Positions 1 through 8,098 of a DNA stretch of 29,132 nucleotides are shown piece by piece. The notes beneath the pieces are model-generated. The model was not told the DNA's origin and ran no database searches. It was given only the letters and a program-made list of their open reading frames with translations. The stretch's first letter is position 1. Each line of letters begins with the position of its first letter. Made by a program: the position numbers and the translations under genes. Source of the DNA: Sva-25 sp037385685 (lineage in GTDB: Bacteria; Pseudomonadota; Gammaproteobacteria; Chromatiales; Chromatiaceae); contig JARRMW010000050.1 of assembly GCA_037385685.1 (NCBI GenBank), positions 1-29,132 on the forward strand. Reading direction: 5' to 3'.

Positions 1-128
1 TCACCACCCCAGGTCTCCGCACAGACTTTTGTCAGCGCAGCTGTCAGGGTTGTCTTGCCGTGGTCAACGTGGCCAATCGTGCCAACATTGACGTGCGGTT
101 TGGTACGTTCGAATTTTTCTTTAGACAT
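1..128 (-). CDS. tuf: Elongation factor Tu, N-terminal part (cut by window edge)
   Basis: Only the first 42 codons are present; the gene runs off the left edge. The protein begins MSKEKFERTKPHVNVGTIGH, and the G1 P-loop GHVDHGKT is at about residues 19-26, diagnostic of EF-Tu, the GTPase that delivers aminoacyl-tRNA to the ribosome. The start at 126-128 is supported by GGAGA five bases upstream on the minus strand. It is the last gene visible in an operon that starts with three tRNA genes (Tyr, Gly, Thr), the same arrangement as the tufB operon of Escherichia coli. Whether the genome has a second tuf copy cannot be seen here. Confidence 0.97.
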   Translation of the reverse strand, partial: MSKEKFERTKPHVNVGTIGHVDHGKTTLTAALTKVCAETWGG

Positions 129-198
129 GCTTGTCTCCAGATAACATTTATATAAAGTTCAATTCACGCGCTTGCCGCACGCCACATCATTTTGTCTT

Positions 199-220
199 GC
201 GGGTTGCAGTTGCAGCCCGC
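199..220 (-). other. Hairpin between tRNA-Thr and tuf
   Basis: A 10-base inverted repeat with one wobble pair (arms 199-208 and 211-220, nearly no spacer) lies just after the tRNA-Thr 3' end in the transcript and before the tuf leader. It has no following U-tract, so it is more likely to be a processing or stability structure in the tRNA-tuf precursor than a terminator. The function is inferred; only the inverted repeat is seen. Confidence 0.4.
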
Positions 221-228
221 GCGAAGTA

Positions 229-304
229 TGGAGCCCAGAAGCGGATTTGAACCGCCGACCTCACCCTTACCAAGGGTGTGCTCTACCAACTGAGCTATCT
301 GGGC
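229..304 (-). tRNA. tRNA-Thr (anticodon GGT)
   Basis: This is a 76-nt cloverleaf with encoded CCA. The acceptor stem GCCCAGA/TCTGGGC is complete, the D-loop region reads AGCTCAGTTGGTAGAGC, the anticodon loop contains GGT within CTTGGTA, and the T-arm contains GGTTCAAATCC. It decodes ACC/ACU threonine codons. It is the third tRNA of the Tyr-Gly-Thr-tuf transcript and lies about 100 nt upstream of the tuf start. Confidence 0.97.
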
Positions 305-340
305 CGGGTCACAAGCCCGGGCTTGCATTACTCTGTAAAC

Positions 341-414
<74 letters not shown>

Positions 415-514
415 AGTATTGGCCACTCCAGCCACTCGCAGGTAGCCATTTCACAGCGATGATTGCCGCTTTCTGCCCGATTCGTGGTAAGCGTCCCATC
501 GGATCGAAACAAAC

Positions 515-599
515 TGGTGGAGGGGGGAGGATTCGAACCTCCGAAGGCTGAGCCGTCAGATTTACAGTCTGATCCCTTTGGCCACTCGGGAACCCCTCC
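515..599 (-). tRNA. tRNA-Tyr (anticodon GTA)
   Basis: This is an 85-nt class II tRNA with a long variable arm and encoded CCA. The acceptor stem is GGAGGGG paired with CCCCTCC, the anticodon loop CTGTAAA gives anticodon GTA, and the T-arm contains GGTTCGAATCC. It is the first tRNA of the Tyr-Gly-Thr-tuf transcript; the tRNA-Thr that precedes tyrU in E. coli is absent here. Confidence 0.97.
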
Positions 600-612
600 A
601 AAAAAGAGGACG

Positions 613-648
613 CATTTTGCTATATGTGCAACAACACGGTCAACACAT
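613..648 (-). promoter_or_regulatory. Candidate sigma-70 promoter of the tRNA-tuf operon
   Basis: On the minus strand, TTGACC is followed after 18 bases by CAAAAT and then by a GC-rich GCGTCC stretch just before the tRNA-Tyr leader. A G+C-rich discriminator is typical of stringently controlled stable-RNA promoters. The -10 is imperfect, and TATAGC a few bases upstream is an alternative. The assignment is an inference from position and partial consensus. Confidence 0.4.
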
Positions 649-652
649 TTAT

Positions 653-678
653 CCCGCAGCGCAACATAACGCTGCGGG
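653..678 (-). terminator. Hairpin downstream of the binding-protein gene (possible terminator)
   Basis: A perfect 9-bp inverted repeat (arms 653-661 and 670-678, 8-nt loop) lies 85 nt after the stop codon of the PstS-like gene and just upstream of the tRNA operon promoter. There is no clear U-tract on either strand, so intrinsic termination would be weak; it may instead protect the mRNA 3' end. Confidence 0.4.
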
Positions 679-763
679 ACACGAAATGGCAGGGATGAAA
701 GGATACTCAACAAACGGAAACTGCCGGCCTGGCCAATGAGCGCTTCCCGAGCGCTGCAAACTG

Positions 764-1648
764 TTACTGGTTGCTGGCGGTACTCCACTGTTCCATCTGC
801 TTGAGCAGCAGCGCCGGTGCCTCGAGATAGGGAACGACGCCATTCGCCCGAACAACTTCGCGCCCCCTGGGGCTGTTTGCAAAATCTGCGAAATCGAGTA
901 GTTCCTGGTAATTCTCACTCGCCACATTCAGCACGAGATAGAGTGGCCTGTAGAGCAGGTAGTTGCCATTCTTGATGTTGTCATAGGAAGGCTCTAGGCC
1001 GTTGAGCCTGAGGATCTTGACATCCCGCTTGTGGGCACTGCTGATACCCGTGACAGCAATCGCGGCTGCTTCTTTCTCAACCGCCTGCTCGAGCGGCCCG
1101 GAAGAGGGAAAACTTGTATCCGCAGCATCGAATTCGAAACCTGTGTCCTTGAAGACCAGTTCACGCAATGTACGACCGACCCCTGAAATCTTGCCGTCAC
1201 GAACGAACAGACGAACCGGGGCATTATCACCACCGAGCACATTCCAGTTGTCGATCTGTCCACGGTAAACAGCCTCGAGCTGCTCAAGGGAGATGGAATC
1301 GACCGGGTTATCCTTGTGGGTGATCACGACCAGCGCATCCCAGGCCATCGGCACCATCTTCACCTGATCCTCGAGAGGGTTGTTTTCCAGCACATAACGA
1401 CAGGCACCTCCCATGTCGGCACTGAGCCGGGAGACCTCCCGAATTCCCTTGGTCGCACCGCCTCCCATGATATCGATGGTAATACCGGTTTCGTCGGCAT
1501 AAGCCTTTGCAAGGCTACTCATGAATGCTTTTTTGGTAATACCGCAACCCACCCAGCGGTAGGACTTGGCGCCGGAAGTGTCTGCGGCGTGGACAATGCT
1601 CAATCCGGGCAGCATCAGGATTGACAAACAGAACAACAGGAATCTCAT
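764..1648 (-). CDS. PstS-like periplasmic substrate-binding protein
   Basis: The product is 294 aa, a predicted secreted periplasmic binding protein of the phosphate-binding (PBP2/PstS-like) superfamily. Residues 1-21 form a signal peptide (MRFLLFCLSILMLPGLSIVHA). A glycine-rich segment GGGATKGIREVS near residue 65 resembles the phosphate-contacting loop of PstS. The motif ITHKDNPVDSISLEQLEAVY and a following NW segment are typical of PstS-like proteins. The start at 1646-1648 was chosen because GGAGGA sits seven bases upstream; a longer in-frame ATG at 1664-1666 overlaps that ribosome-binding site. No ABC permease or ATPase genes adjoin it, so it could serve in sensing or another anion uptake role. 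The exact ligand is not determined. Confidence 0.8.
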   Translation of the reverse strand: MRFLLFCLSILMLPGLSIVHAADTSGAKSYRWVGCGITKKAFMSSLAKAYADETGITIDIMGGGATKGIREVSRLSADMGGACRYVLENNPLEDQVKMVPMAWDALVVITHKDNPVDSISLEQLEAVYRGQIDNWNVLGGDNAPVRLFVRDGKISGVGRTLRELVFKDTGFEFDAADTSFPSSGPLEQAVEKEAAAIAVTGISSAHKRDVKILRLNGLEPSYDNIKNGNYLLYRPLYLVLNVASENYQELLDFADFANSPRGREVVRANGVVPYLEAPALLLKQMEQWSTASNQ

Positions 1649-1727
1649 CTGCATCTCCTCCGGCATCCATCAAGGACAGCGCCTGATAGCTGGATGTTAT
1701 ACGAAAACAGTCACTTATTATGATTTT

Positions 1728-1782
1728 ATGCAGTTATACTGCATGTAGCGGGGTCAGGAATCAAGTTTGACTTCATGCAGTT
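1728..1782. repeat. ATGCAGT inverted/direct repeat cluster upstream of the binding-protein gene
   Basis: The heptamer ATGCAGT (1728-1734) is followed after three bases by its inverse complement ACTGCAT (1738-1744), and ATGCAGT recurs at 1775-1781. Between them lies a GGGGTCAGGAATCAAG stretch. This fills the 138-bp gap between ntrX and the PstS-like gene and could be an operator for the latter. It does not match the Pho box well. The role is inferred. Confidence 0.35.
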
Positions 1783-1786
1783 GCAG

Positions 1787-3151
1787 TTAATGCTTGCGCG
1801 ACTCTCTCGTCGCGATACCGTGACTCTTCAGCTTGCGGTAGAGATGGGTTCGTTCCATCTGCACCTCATCTGCCATCTCCGTGACGTTACCGCCATGCTT
1901 GTCGAGCTGGTATGAAAGGTAGGCCTTTTCAAACTCCTCCCGTGCATCGCGCAATGGCTGGTCGAAAGAGACGGTAGCACCCCCCATCACTGCCAGTGGC
2001 GTCGCACCAAGTGCCTGCTCGACCTCCTCGAGCCCGATCTCCTCCGGACCACCGAGGATCATCAGGCGCTGCACGAGGTTTTTCAGCTCGCGGATATTTC
2101 CCGGCCAGCTGTACTGGCGCAGGAAATTCTGGGCAGCCATGCTGAATCGCCTGTAGGGCAGACGCTCATGGGTCGCAAAGTAGTTGCTGTAGTACTCCAG
2201 TATTTCCGTGACATCCTCGGGATGCTCCCGCAAAGCGGGGATATGCAACGGCACGACATTCAGCTGGTAGAAGAGCTCTTTTCGAAAGCGTCCTGCCTCG
2301 ACCTCTTCCTCGAGGTTTTTGCTGGTCGCTGCAATCAGGCGGATGTCGATATGCACAGGCTCCACACCATCGACTCGCAGAAATGAGCCGGTCTCCAGCG
2401 CACCGAGCAGTTGCGCCTGGATATCCATATCCATGTCAGCAACCTCGTCGAGAAAGAGCGTACCGCCGCGTGCCTGCTCGAGTCGACCATACTTGATCCG
2501 GCTTTCCTGCTCCTGACCGAAAAGCTCGAGCGCCGCGTTGCCCGGAGCCATGGAGGAAACGACGACCTCGACGAAGGGAAGATCCGAACGCCTGCTCCTG
2601 GCATGGAGGTAACGCGCGAAAGTCTCTCGCCCGCTGCCCGGCTCACCTGTCATCAGAATCCATGAATCATGCTGGGCGAGCCGCTTGACCTGTTCCTTCA
2701 GGCGCAGGATGACAGCGCTCTTGCCGGTTGGCTCCGGGGACTGCCCGGTATCACGCCGGTTTTTCTCCTCTCTGAGCTGGCTGTTCTCAACCGCACGCTC
2801 GACCGTCACAAGGAGCTTTGCAATGCTGAGCGGTTTTTCGAGAAAATCATAGGCACCGAGGCGTGTTGCCTCGACAGCAGTCTCGACGCTTCCGTGGCCG
2901 GACATCATCACAACAGGGCTTGGCAACTCTCCCCCGCTGACTTCCTTCCACTCCTTCAGAAGGGTGATGCCATCGACGTCAGGCATCCAGATATCCAGCA
3001 AGACAAGGTCCGGCAAGCGCTCCCGTAACTGCCGGCGCCCGTCCTCGGCATTTTCCGCAACGGAAACCAGATAACCCTCGTCCTCCAGGATGTCTCTCAC
3101 CGTCTCCCGGATATCGGGCTCGTCATCGATGACCAGAATATGTTGCTTCAT
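1787..3151 (-). CDS. ntrX: NtrX-type response regulator lacking the GAFTGA loop
   Basis: The product is 454 aa. An N-terminal receiver domain (residues 1-120; acidic D9/D10, phosphoacceptor D53, K106) is followed by an AAA+ domain (about 145-370) and a C-terminal Fis-type helix-turn-helix (about 415-445). It pairs with the kinase NtrY, whose stop codon overlaps the NtrX start (ATGA). Several AAA+ signatures are altered. Walker A reads GEPGSGRE, with R175 where the catalytic lysine is expected. The region between ELFG and GRLEQA lacks the sigma-54-contacting GAFTGA motif. The second arginine of the usual FREDLYYRLN finger region is Q296. Walker B (LFLDE, 232-236) is kept. It may therefore regulate without activating sigma-54. 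Loss of GAFTGA is known for other NtrX proteins. The start at 3151 was chosen over an upstream ATG because it matches the usual receiver start. Confidence 0.9.
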   Translation of the reverse strand: MKQHILVIDDEPDIRETVRDILEDEGYLVSVAENAEDGRRQLRERLPDLVLLDIWMPDVDGITLLKEWKEVSGGELPSPVVMMSGHGSVETAVEATRLGAYDFLEKPLSIAKLLVTVERAVENSQLREEKNRRDTGQSPEPTGKSAVILRLKEQVKRLAQHDSWILMTGEPGSGRETFARYLHARSRRSDLPFVEVVVSSMAPGNAALELFGQEQESRIKYGRLEQARGGTLFLDEVADMDMDIQAQLLGALETGSFLRVDGVEPVHIDIRLIAATSKNLEEEVEAGRFRKELFYQLNVVPLHIPALREHPEDVTEILEYYSNYFATHERLPYRRFSMAAQNFLRQYSWPGNIRELKNLVQRLMILGGPEEIGLEEVEQALGATPLAVMGGATVSFDQPLRDAREEFEKAYLSYQLDKHGGNVTEMADEVQMERTHLYRKLKSHGIATRESRKH

Positions 3152-5346
3152 TGTTCTTTCATAAATGTAGGAGCCGGCATAGGCCGACATGCATCGTTCT
3201 GACCGGAAACAGGAAGACGCAGAATCACAACAGCCCCTCCCGGAGGAGCATTGGCCACCCAGATTCCACCCTCGTGTTCATCGACAATTTTTCTCACGAT
3301 GGCGAGGCCCAGACCGGTCCCTTTCTGCTTGGAAGTGGCATAGGGCTCGAACACCCTCCCAAGCATCTCGGGGTCAAAACCTGCACCATTATCCAGTATC
3401 CGCACCTCGATAAAGTGGCAGCCGGCGCTGGCAGAGACCGATGTCTCGATACGAACTGACGGCTTGTCCACACCGGCAACGGCTTCCAGTGCATTCTTGA
3501 TCAAATTATGCAGGACCTGCCTGAGCTTTACGGCGTCCCCGTCGACAAGCGTATCACCGGCATTGAGTTTGCACTGCAAGGCCCGCTCGCTGGCATAGAG
3601 ACCCAGCACATCCTTGAGCAGTTGCTCGAAAGCAAGCGCTCGCGGATTGAAAACCGAGGGTCTGGCATAGTCCGAGAAGTCATTGACCATGCCTTTCATT
3701 GCCTCAACCTGCTGGATGATCGTATGCGTCGCCCTGTCGAGCACCTCGTCCTGCTCGACTTTTCCGAGGTACTTTCTGCGCAGGCGTTCTGCCGAGAGCT
3801 GGATCGGGGTCAGCGGATTCTTGATTTCGTGCGCCAGTCGCCGGGCCACCTCGCCCCAGGCGGACTCTTTCTGCGCGCGAATGAGGCCCGTGATGTCATC
3901 GAACATCAGAACAAGATAGCCCTCGGAACCGGACATGGAGGTCGTGCGCCACTGGAACTCCTTGCGGCCGGAGTCCGTATCGATCGAGACCTGTCCCTGG
4001 CGTTCGCGCATCTGCGATTCCCAGACGGACCTGAGTGTCCCGATGAACTCCTCGGGCCATCTCGCCTGCCGCGCAATGTCCGCAATGTGCTCGCCTGCAT
4101 GCGCCTCGAAATCCACGCCGAGAATCTGGCCGGCAGCACTGTTTGCAGTGCGCAGCATGCCCTCGCTATCGATGGAGATGACACCTGTCGAGAGATGCTC
4201 GAGCAGCGTCTGAAGATATTGCCGTTGCTGTTCGACCTGCTGCTGGCTGCGCGCTGCCTCATCCCTGGCCTGCGCAATGCGCTGCGTCATGTCGTTAAAG
4301 GAAGAGACCAGGAAGGTCAGCTCATCACCGCCACCAGGAGATTTGAGACGCGTCGTGTAGTCCCCCTCGGCAACAGCCCTTGTCGCCTCGCCGAGCTCGA
4401 CGACCGGGGAGAGCAGACGACGGGCAGAATAGATCGCAGCCCAGACAGCACTGAAAAAGCTGAACAGCAAGACCAGCAGCAGGGTCAGTGAGAAGGATTG
4501 CTTCAGCGACTTGCGCAGGTAGCTGAGTTGCTGGTACTGCTCATAGGCATCCTGAACCTCGCTACTCAGGATGCTCACCCGCTCCGTCGTGGGGTAGAGC
4601 GCCTGAACGTAGTGCGAGGTTGCCAGATCAGCAACGATTACGCGGACATGGAGCAGTTGATCCTCACCGTAACTGGCGAGGCCGACATAGGATCCGAGCG
4701 ATCGTGCCTGCTGCAGGATCCCGATATCGGGGACATCCGCAACCAGTACGCCAGGATTGACATTACTGGAAGCCAGCACGCGCCCGTTCTGGTCCAGAAC
4801 CGTTAGCTCTGTGGCATTGACCGCATTGCGATAGCTGCTGATCCGCACCAGCAGGCCATCAGTCCCCTCCTCGATCAACTGGCGCTTGAGCTGGTTGGTC
4901 TGCTGCAGCAACTGCCGCTTCTGCAGGTCCAGCGATGCCTTGCCGAGCGACAGCGCGTTCTCCATCGCCTTGTCGATCTCGACGTCGAACCAGCTGTCGA
5001 TTCCGCGCAGCAGGAACTGCATTGAGTAGAAATAGACGACCCCGACAGGCAGCAATGACAGCAAGGTGAACAGAATCACCATCCGCAAGGTAAGACGCGC
5101 GCCCGGACGGTTCTGGCGATAGGCGAGCAACAAGCGCTTCAGACTGATACCGATGAGAATGACCAGAATCAGCAGCCCTAAACTGTTGAAAATCAGCAAG
5201 GGGACATAGAGCTTGCTGAGCGTGGCAGAGTTCTGCACGGCATTGCTCATGAGGTGCAGGCTGACCAGCAGGGCGGACAGCAGGAGCAGCGCCAGCATCA
5301 TCCGCGTGCCAAGGTACTTCACGGGATTAAGGGCCATTCCTTCCAT
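3148..5346 (-). CDS. ntrY: NtrY-type membrane sensor histidine kinase
   Basis: The product is up to 732 aa. Transmembrane segments lie at about residues 16-35, 46-68 and 88-110, followed by a periplasmic sensor region to about 280, a further membrane segment at about 285-308, HAMP (about 310-362), PAS (about 375-490), HisKA with the phosphorylated H506 in LAHEIKNPLTP, and HATPase_c with NLIKNALEA, DNGAGFDPE and GTGLGLAIVRKI. It is predicted to phosphorylate NtrX, its neighbour, in response to a nitrogen- or redox-related signal. The start may be ATG at 5346 or, nine bases further in, ATG at 5337 (MALNPVKYLG); either overlaps the end of the DUF4390 gene. The overlaps show translational coupling within the def-ntrX operon. 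Confidence 0.93.
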   Translation of the reverse strand: MEGMALNPVKYLGTRMMLALLLLSALLVSLHLMSNAVQNSATLSKLYVPLLIFNSLGLLILVILIGISLKRLLLAYRQNRPGARLTLRMVILFTLLSLLPVGVVYFYSMQFLLRGIDSWFDVEIDKAMENALSLGKASLDLQKRQLLQQTNQLKRQLIEEGTDGLLVRISSYRNAVNATELTVLDQNGRVLASSNVNPGVLVADVPDIGILQQARSLGSYVGLASYGEDQLLHVRVIVADLATSHYVQALYPTTERVSILSSEVQDAYEQYQQLSYLRKSLKQSFSLTLLLVLLFSFFSAVWAAIYSARRLLSPVVELGEATRAVAEGDYTTRLKSPGGGDELTFLVSSFNDMTQRIAQARDEAARSQQQVEQQRQYLQTLLEHLSTGVISIDSEGMLRTANSAAGQILGVDFEAHAGEHIADIARQARWPEEFIGTLRSVWESQMRERQGQVSIDTDSGRKEFQWRTTSMSGSEGYLVLMFDDITGLIRAQKESAWGEVARRLAHEIKNPLTPIQLSAERLRRKYLGKVEQDEVLDRATHTIIQQVEAMKGMVNDFSDYARPSVFNPRALAFEQLLKDVLGLYASERALQCKLNAGDTLVDGDAVKLRQVLHNLIKNALEAVAGVDKPSVRIETSVSASAGCHFIEVRILDNGAGFDPEMLGRVFEPYATSKQKGTGLGLAIVRKIVDEHEGGIWVANAPPGGAVVILRLPVSGQNDACRPMPAPTFMKEQ

Positions 5347-5855
5347 CCGCTCGAAAGATTCCAGACCGGGGAAAACCAGGCCATCGGGCGCATGGGTAAA
5401 GGCAGGCTCTCGATATCCAGCTCGACCTTCATGCGATAGCGGTAGGATGCGCCCTTCTCCAGCACGGCAACATCCACAAGCGGGACTTCGCGCAACTCGC
5501 CGAGGTAGGCGAACAGCGCTGCGCGCGTGATAAAGCTGCGCTGCTCCCCCGCCGGGCCTGTCACCTCGTAAAATGCAGTCAGCGGGCGAAAGCGGATGTG
5601 ATAATCCAGCCGATCACTCGCGAGTTCCGGCGATATCAGCGACGCCTCCTCGACAACCAGGGAGATGGTGAAGACAACGGGGATCCCGTTGTCAAGTGCC
5701 TCCATGATGCCGTCATCCAGCTCGTAGGCCAGATCGGCATCAAGCAGATACCGCTCTCCCTGGAGCCAGACACGCGTTTCCTGTATATCGATCTGACCGG
5801 CCATAATGCTGCCCGCCCAGAACGACAGCAAACAAAGCAGCCACCGCACCCTCAC
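5319..5855 (-). CDS. DUF4390 family secreted protein
   Basis: The product is 178 aa. It has a signal peptide (about residues 1-19, MRVRWLLCLLSFWAGSIMA) and then a beta-rich body with LDADLAYELDDGIMEALDNGIP and WFSPVWNLSSGW. This matches the DUF4390 family, which typically lies between rsmB and ntrY in Gammaproteobacteria; its biochemical function is not known. The start codon is GTG and overlaps the rsmB stop (GTGA), so translation is probably coupled. Its 3' end overlaps the ntrY start by 19-28 bases. Conserved linkage suggests an envelope role related to NtrY signalling, but that is inference. Confidence 0.85.
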   Translation of the reverse strand: MRVRWLLCLLSFWAGSIMAGQIDIQETRVWLQGERYLLDADLAYELDDGIMEALDNGIPVVFTISLVVEEASLISPELASDRLDYHIRFRPLTAFYEVTGPAGEQRSFITRAALFAYLGELREVPLVDVAVLEKGASYRYRMKVELDIESLPLPMRPMAWFSPVWNLSSGWKEWPLIP

Positions 5856-7159
5856 GCACGCTTCTCCAGCATTGCGTAGTAGAAACCGTCGGTTGCCCTG
5901 TCGTCAGGCAGCAGCTGTATACCGGCCTGCAGTTGCACGGCTCCCGGTGCAGAGAGGGGCAATTCTGCGGCGTCATCGTGCATTTCCAGAAAGCCACTCA
6001 CCTGCAGCTGATTCTCCTCGGCGATTACTGAGCAGGTAGCATATAACAGGATGCCACCCGGTTTCAGCAGTGGCCAGCAGGCCTCGAGTATCTCTTTCTG
6101 CAAGGCAGCCAGCCCGGCGATATCACTCTCGCGACGCAACAGGCGGATATCAGGGTGGCGACGTATCACACCGGTCGATGAACAGGGGACGTCAAGCAGG
6201 ATGCGGTCGAAGCTTTCTGCCGGCCAGACCTCCCGGGCCTTTGCCGCATCTGCGACCACGAGCTCGGCATCGAGCGCGAGACGCTCCAGGTTTTCGCGAA
6301 CCCGCTGCAGGCGCTCCCTGCTGATATCCGCCGCAATCACCTGCGCGCGCGGCTCGCACTCCAGCAGGTGCGCAGTTTTTCCTCCCGGCGCAGCGCAGGC
6401 ATCAAGCACGCGGTCACCGGCTTGTGGCGCGAGCAGAACGGCAGCGAGCTGGGCACCGCAATCCTGTACCGATACGAGGCCTTCAGCGAACCCGGGCAGC
6501 TCGGCCACGGGACAGGCTCGCTCGAGCAGCAATCCGCTCGATACGGTACTGCAGGGGTCTACTGACAGACCTTCTTTGTGAAGTCCGGCAAGATAGCGTT
6601 CACGGTCGATTCTGGACCTGTTCACGCGCAAGGCCATCGGCGGGCGTTGCATCCAGCCGGCGGCGATCTGCTCGTAGTGCTCAGGCCAGTCGCCCCTGAT
6701 TCTCTCCAGCAGCCAGGCCGGCAGGTCAAGCCTCGCGCTCTCGACCGATTCGATTCCCGTCATGAGCTGCTCGCGTTCGCGGACAAAACGTCTCAGGACT
6801 GCATTGACAAGGCCGCGGGCCCACTCCTTACGCAGACCCTTGACAGCCTTCACGGTTTCGGAGACAGCAGCGTGCTCCGGGATACGCATCTCGAGAAGCT
6901 GGTAGAGTCCGACCAGCAGCAATGCTCTCACAAGCTGCTGCGAGCTCTTGAGCGGCTTGTCCAGTATCAGACCCAGAATCGCGTCGAGCCTCGGGTACCA
7001 GCGGCACACCCCGTAACTCAATTCGGATGCCAGTGCGCGCTCTTTCATATCGATCCGGGGCAAATGCGCATCCAGAGCGCGGTCGAGACTCTGGCCCGAC
7101 ATGACACCATCGACGATTCTTGCGGCAATTGTGCGGGCATCAGAACGGGATGCGCTCAT
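5852..7159 (-). CDS. rsmB: 16S rRNA (cytosine-967-C5)-methyltransferase RsmB
   Basis: The product is 435 aa. An N-terminal NusB-like RNA-binding domain (about residues 5-130) is followed by a class I SAM-dependent methyltransferase domain. The SAM-binding motif is DACAAPGGKT (253-262). The paired catalytic cysteines are C326 in LLDVPCSSTG and C376 in LYATCS. It methylates C967 of 16S rRNA. It overlaps fmt by one base (TGATG) upstream and the DUF4390 gene by four bases downstream. The length and domain order are normal for the family. Confidence 0.97.
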   Translation of the reverse strand: MSASRSDARTIAARIVDGVMSGQSLDRALDAHLPRIDMKERALASELSYGVCRWYPRLDAILGLILDKPLKSSQQLVRALLLVGLYQLLEMRIPEHAAVSETVKAVKGLRKEWARGLVNAVLRRFVREREQLMTGIESVESARLDLPAWLLERIRGDWPEHYEQIAAGWMQRPPMALRVNRSRIDRERYLAGLHKEGLSVDPCSTVSSGLLLERACPVAELPGFAEGLVSVQDCGAQLAAVLLAPQAGDRVLDACAAPGGKTAHLLECEPRAQVIAADISRERLQRVRENLERLALDAELVVADAAKAREVWPAESFDRILLDVPCSSTGVIRRHPDIRLLRRESDIAGLAALQKEILEACWPLLKPGGILLYATCSVIAEENQLQVSGFLEMHDDAAELPLSAPGAVQLQAGIQLLPDDRATDGFYYAMLEKRA

Positions 7160-8094
7160 CAGCGGAAGACAGCTCCGATCAGGTCACGGGCATTGAGGAA
7201 CTCCTGCGCTGTCACAGGACGCTTGCCCGGCATCTGCAGACGGGTTATGCGCAGGGTGCCATCAGCAGTCGCGACATCCACCCCCGCCCGGCTCGTCGCA
7301 ACGACAGTCCCAGGCGCGGCCGACGTGGAACCCGCGAATACTTCCGTTTCCCAGAGTCTGACTTTCTTGCCGTCCAGGTCTGCATGCGCGACTGGCCAGG
7401 GATTAAAAGCGCGAACGAGCCGGTCGATCTGCCCGGCCGGCTGTTTCCAGTCGACAATCGCCTCCTCCTTGCTGAGCTTGTGCGCATAGCAAACCCCCTC
7501 CTCCGGTTGAGGCAAGGGCTTGCGATCGCCGGCAATAATCAACGGCAGTGCCTCCATAAGCGCATCCGCCCCGAGCGCCGCGAGCTTGTCATGAAGCGAG
7601 CCGCCGGTTTCATCCGGCGCAAGCGCGATTTGCTTTTCGAGCCAGACAGGGCCGGTGTCCAGGCCTGCATCCATCTGCATGATGGAAATACCGCTGCGGG
7701 AATCACCGGCAAGGATCGCACGCTGGATCGGCGCCGCGCCGCGCCATCTCGGTAATAATGAGGCATGGATGTTGATACAGCCCAGACGCGGAATGTCCAG
7801 CACGGCTTCCGGCAGAAGCAGGCCGTAGGCCACGACCACCATGAGATCCGGCTGCAAGGATGCGAGATTCCCGATTGCGCCATCTTCCCGAAACGAGGCA
7901 GGCTGCATCACGGGAATGCCGAGATCGAGCGCCTTCTGCTTGACCGGACTTGATACGAGCTTGCGACCACGCCCTGCGGGGCGGTCAGGCTGGGTATAGA
8001 CGGCGACAACCTCGTGAGGCGAGGCTATCAGGGCTTCCAGGGGCGCAACCGAAAAATCCGGGGTACCGGCAAAGACAATGCGCAACGGCATCAT
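7159..8094 (-). CDS. fmt: Methionyl-tRNA formyltransferase
   Basis: The product is 311 aa. The N-terminal formyltransferase domain begins RIVFAGTPDFS and carries the catalytic set N108, H110 (INIHASLLPRWRGAAPIQRA) and D146 (MDAGLDTGP). A C-terminal OB-like tRNA-binding domain follows from about residue 205. It transfers formyl from 10-formyltetrahydrofolate to initiator Met-tRNA. It lies four bases downstream of def, and the two act at the start and end of the formyl cycle. Two adjacent ATG codons (8094 and 8091) could serve as start. Confidence 0.98.
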   Translation of the reverse strand: MMPLRIVFAGTPDFSVAPLEALIASPHEVVAVYTQPDRPAGRGRKLVSSPVKQKALDLGIPVMQPASFREDGAIGNLASLQPDLMVVVAYGLLLPEAVLDIPRLGCINIHASLLPRWRGAAPIQRAILAGDSRSGISIMQMDAGLDTGPVWLEKQIALAPDETGGSLHDKLAALGADALMEALPLIIAGDRKPLPQPEEGVCYAHKLSKEEAIVDWKQPAGQIDRLVRAFNPWPVAHADLDGKKVRLWETEVFAGSTSAAPGTVVATSRAGVDVATADGTLRITRLQMPGKRPVTAQEFLNARDLIGAVFR

Positions 8095-8098
8095 CTGG

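Noticed and set aside
1728..1760. Pho box for the PstS-like gene
   Set aside because: The 11-base periodicity of TGCA units is suggestive, but the units match CTGTCAT at only about three of seven positions.
3152..3190. Longer N-terminus for NtrX (start at 3190)
   Set aside because: It would add 13 residues of ntrY antiphase sequence before MKQHILVIDDE, the usual receiver start, and would lose the ATGA coupling with ntrY.
3508..4491. 327-aa plus-strand reading frame opposite ntrY
   Set aside because: It is a shadow of the GC-rich ntrY codons. It has no family resemblance, and the minus-strand kinase is complete.
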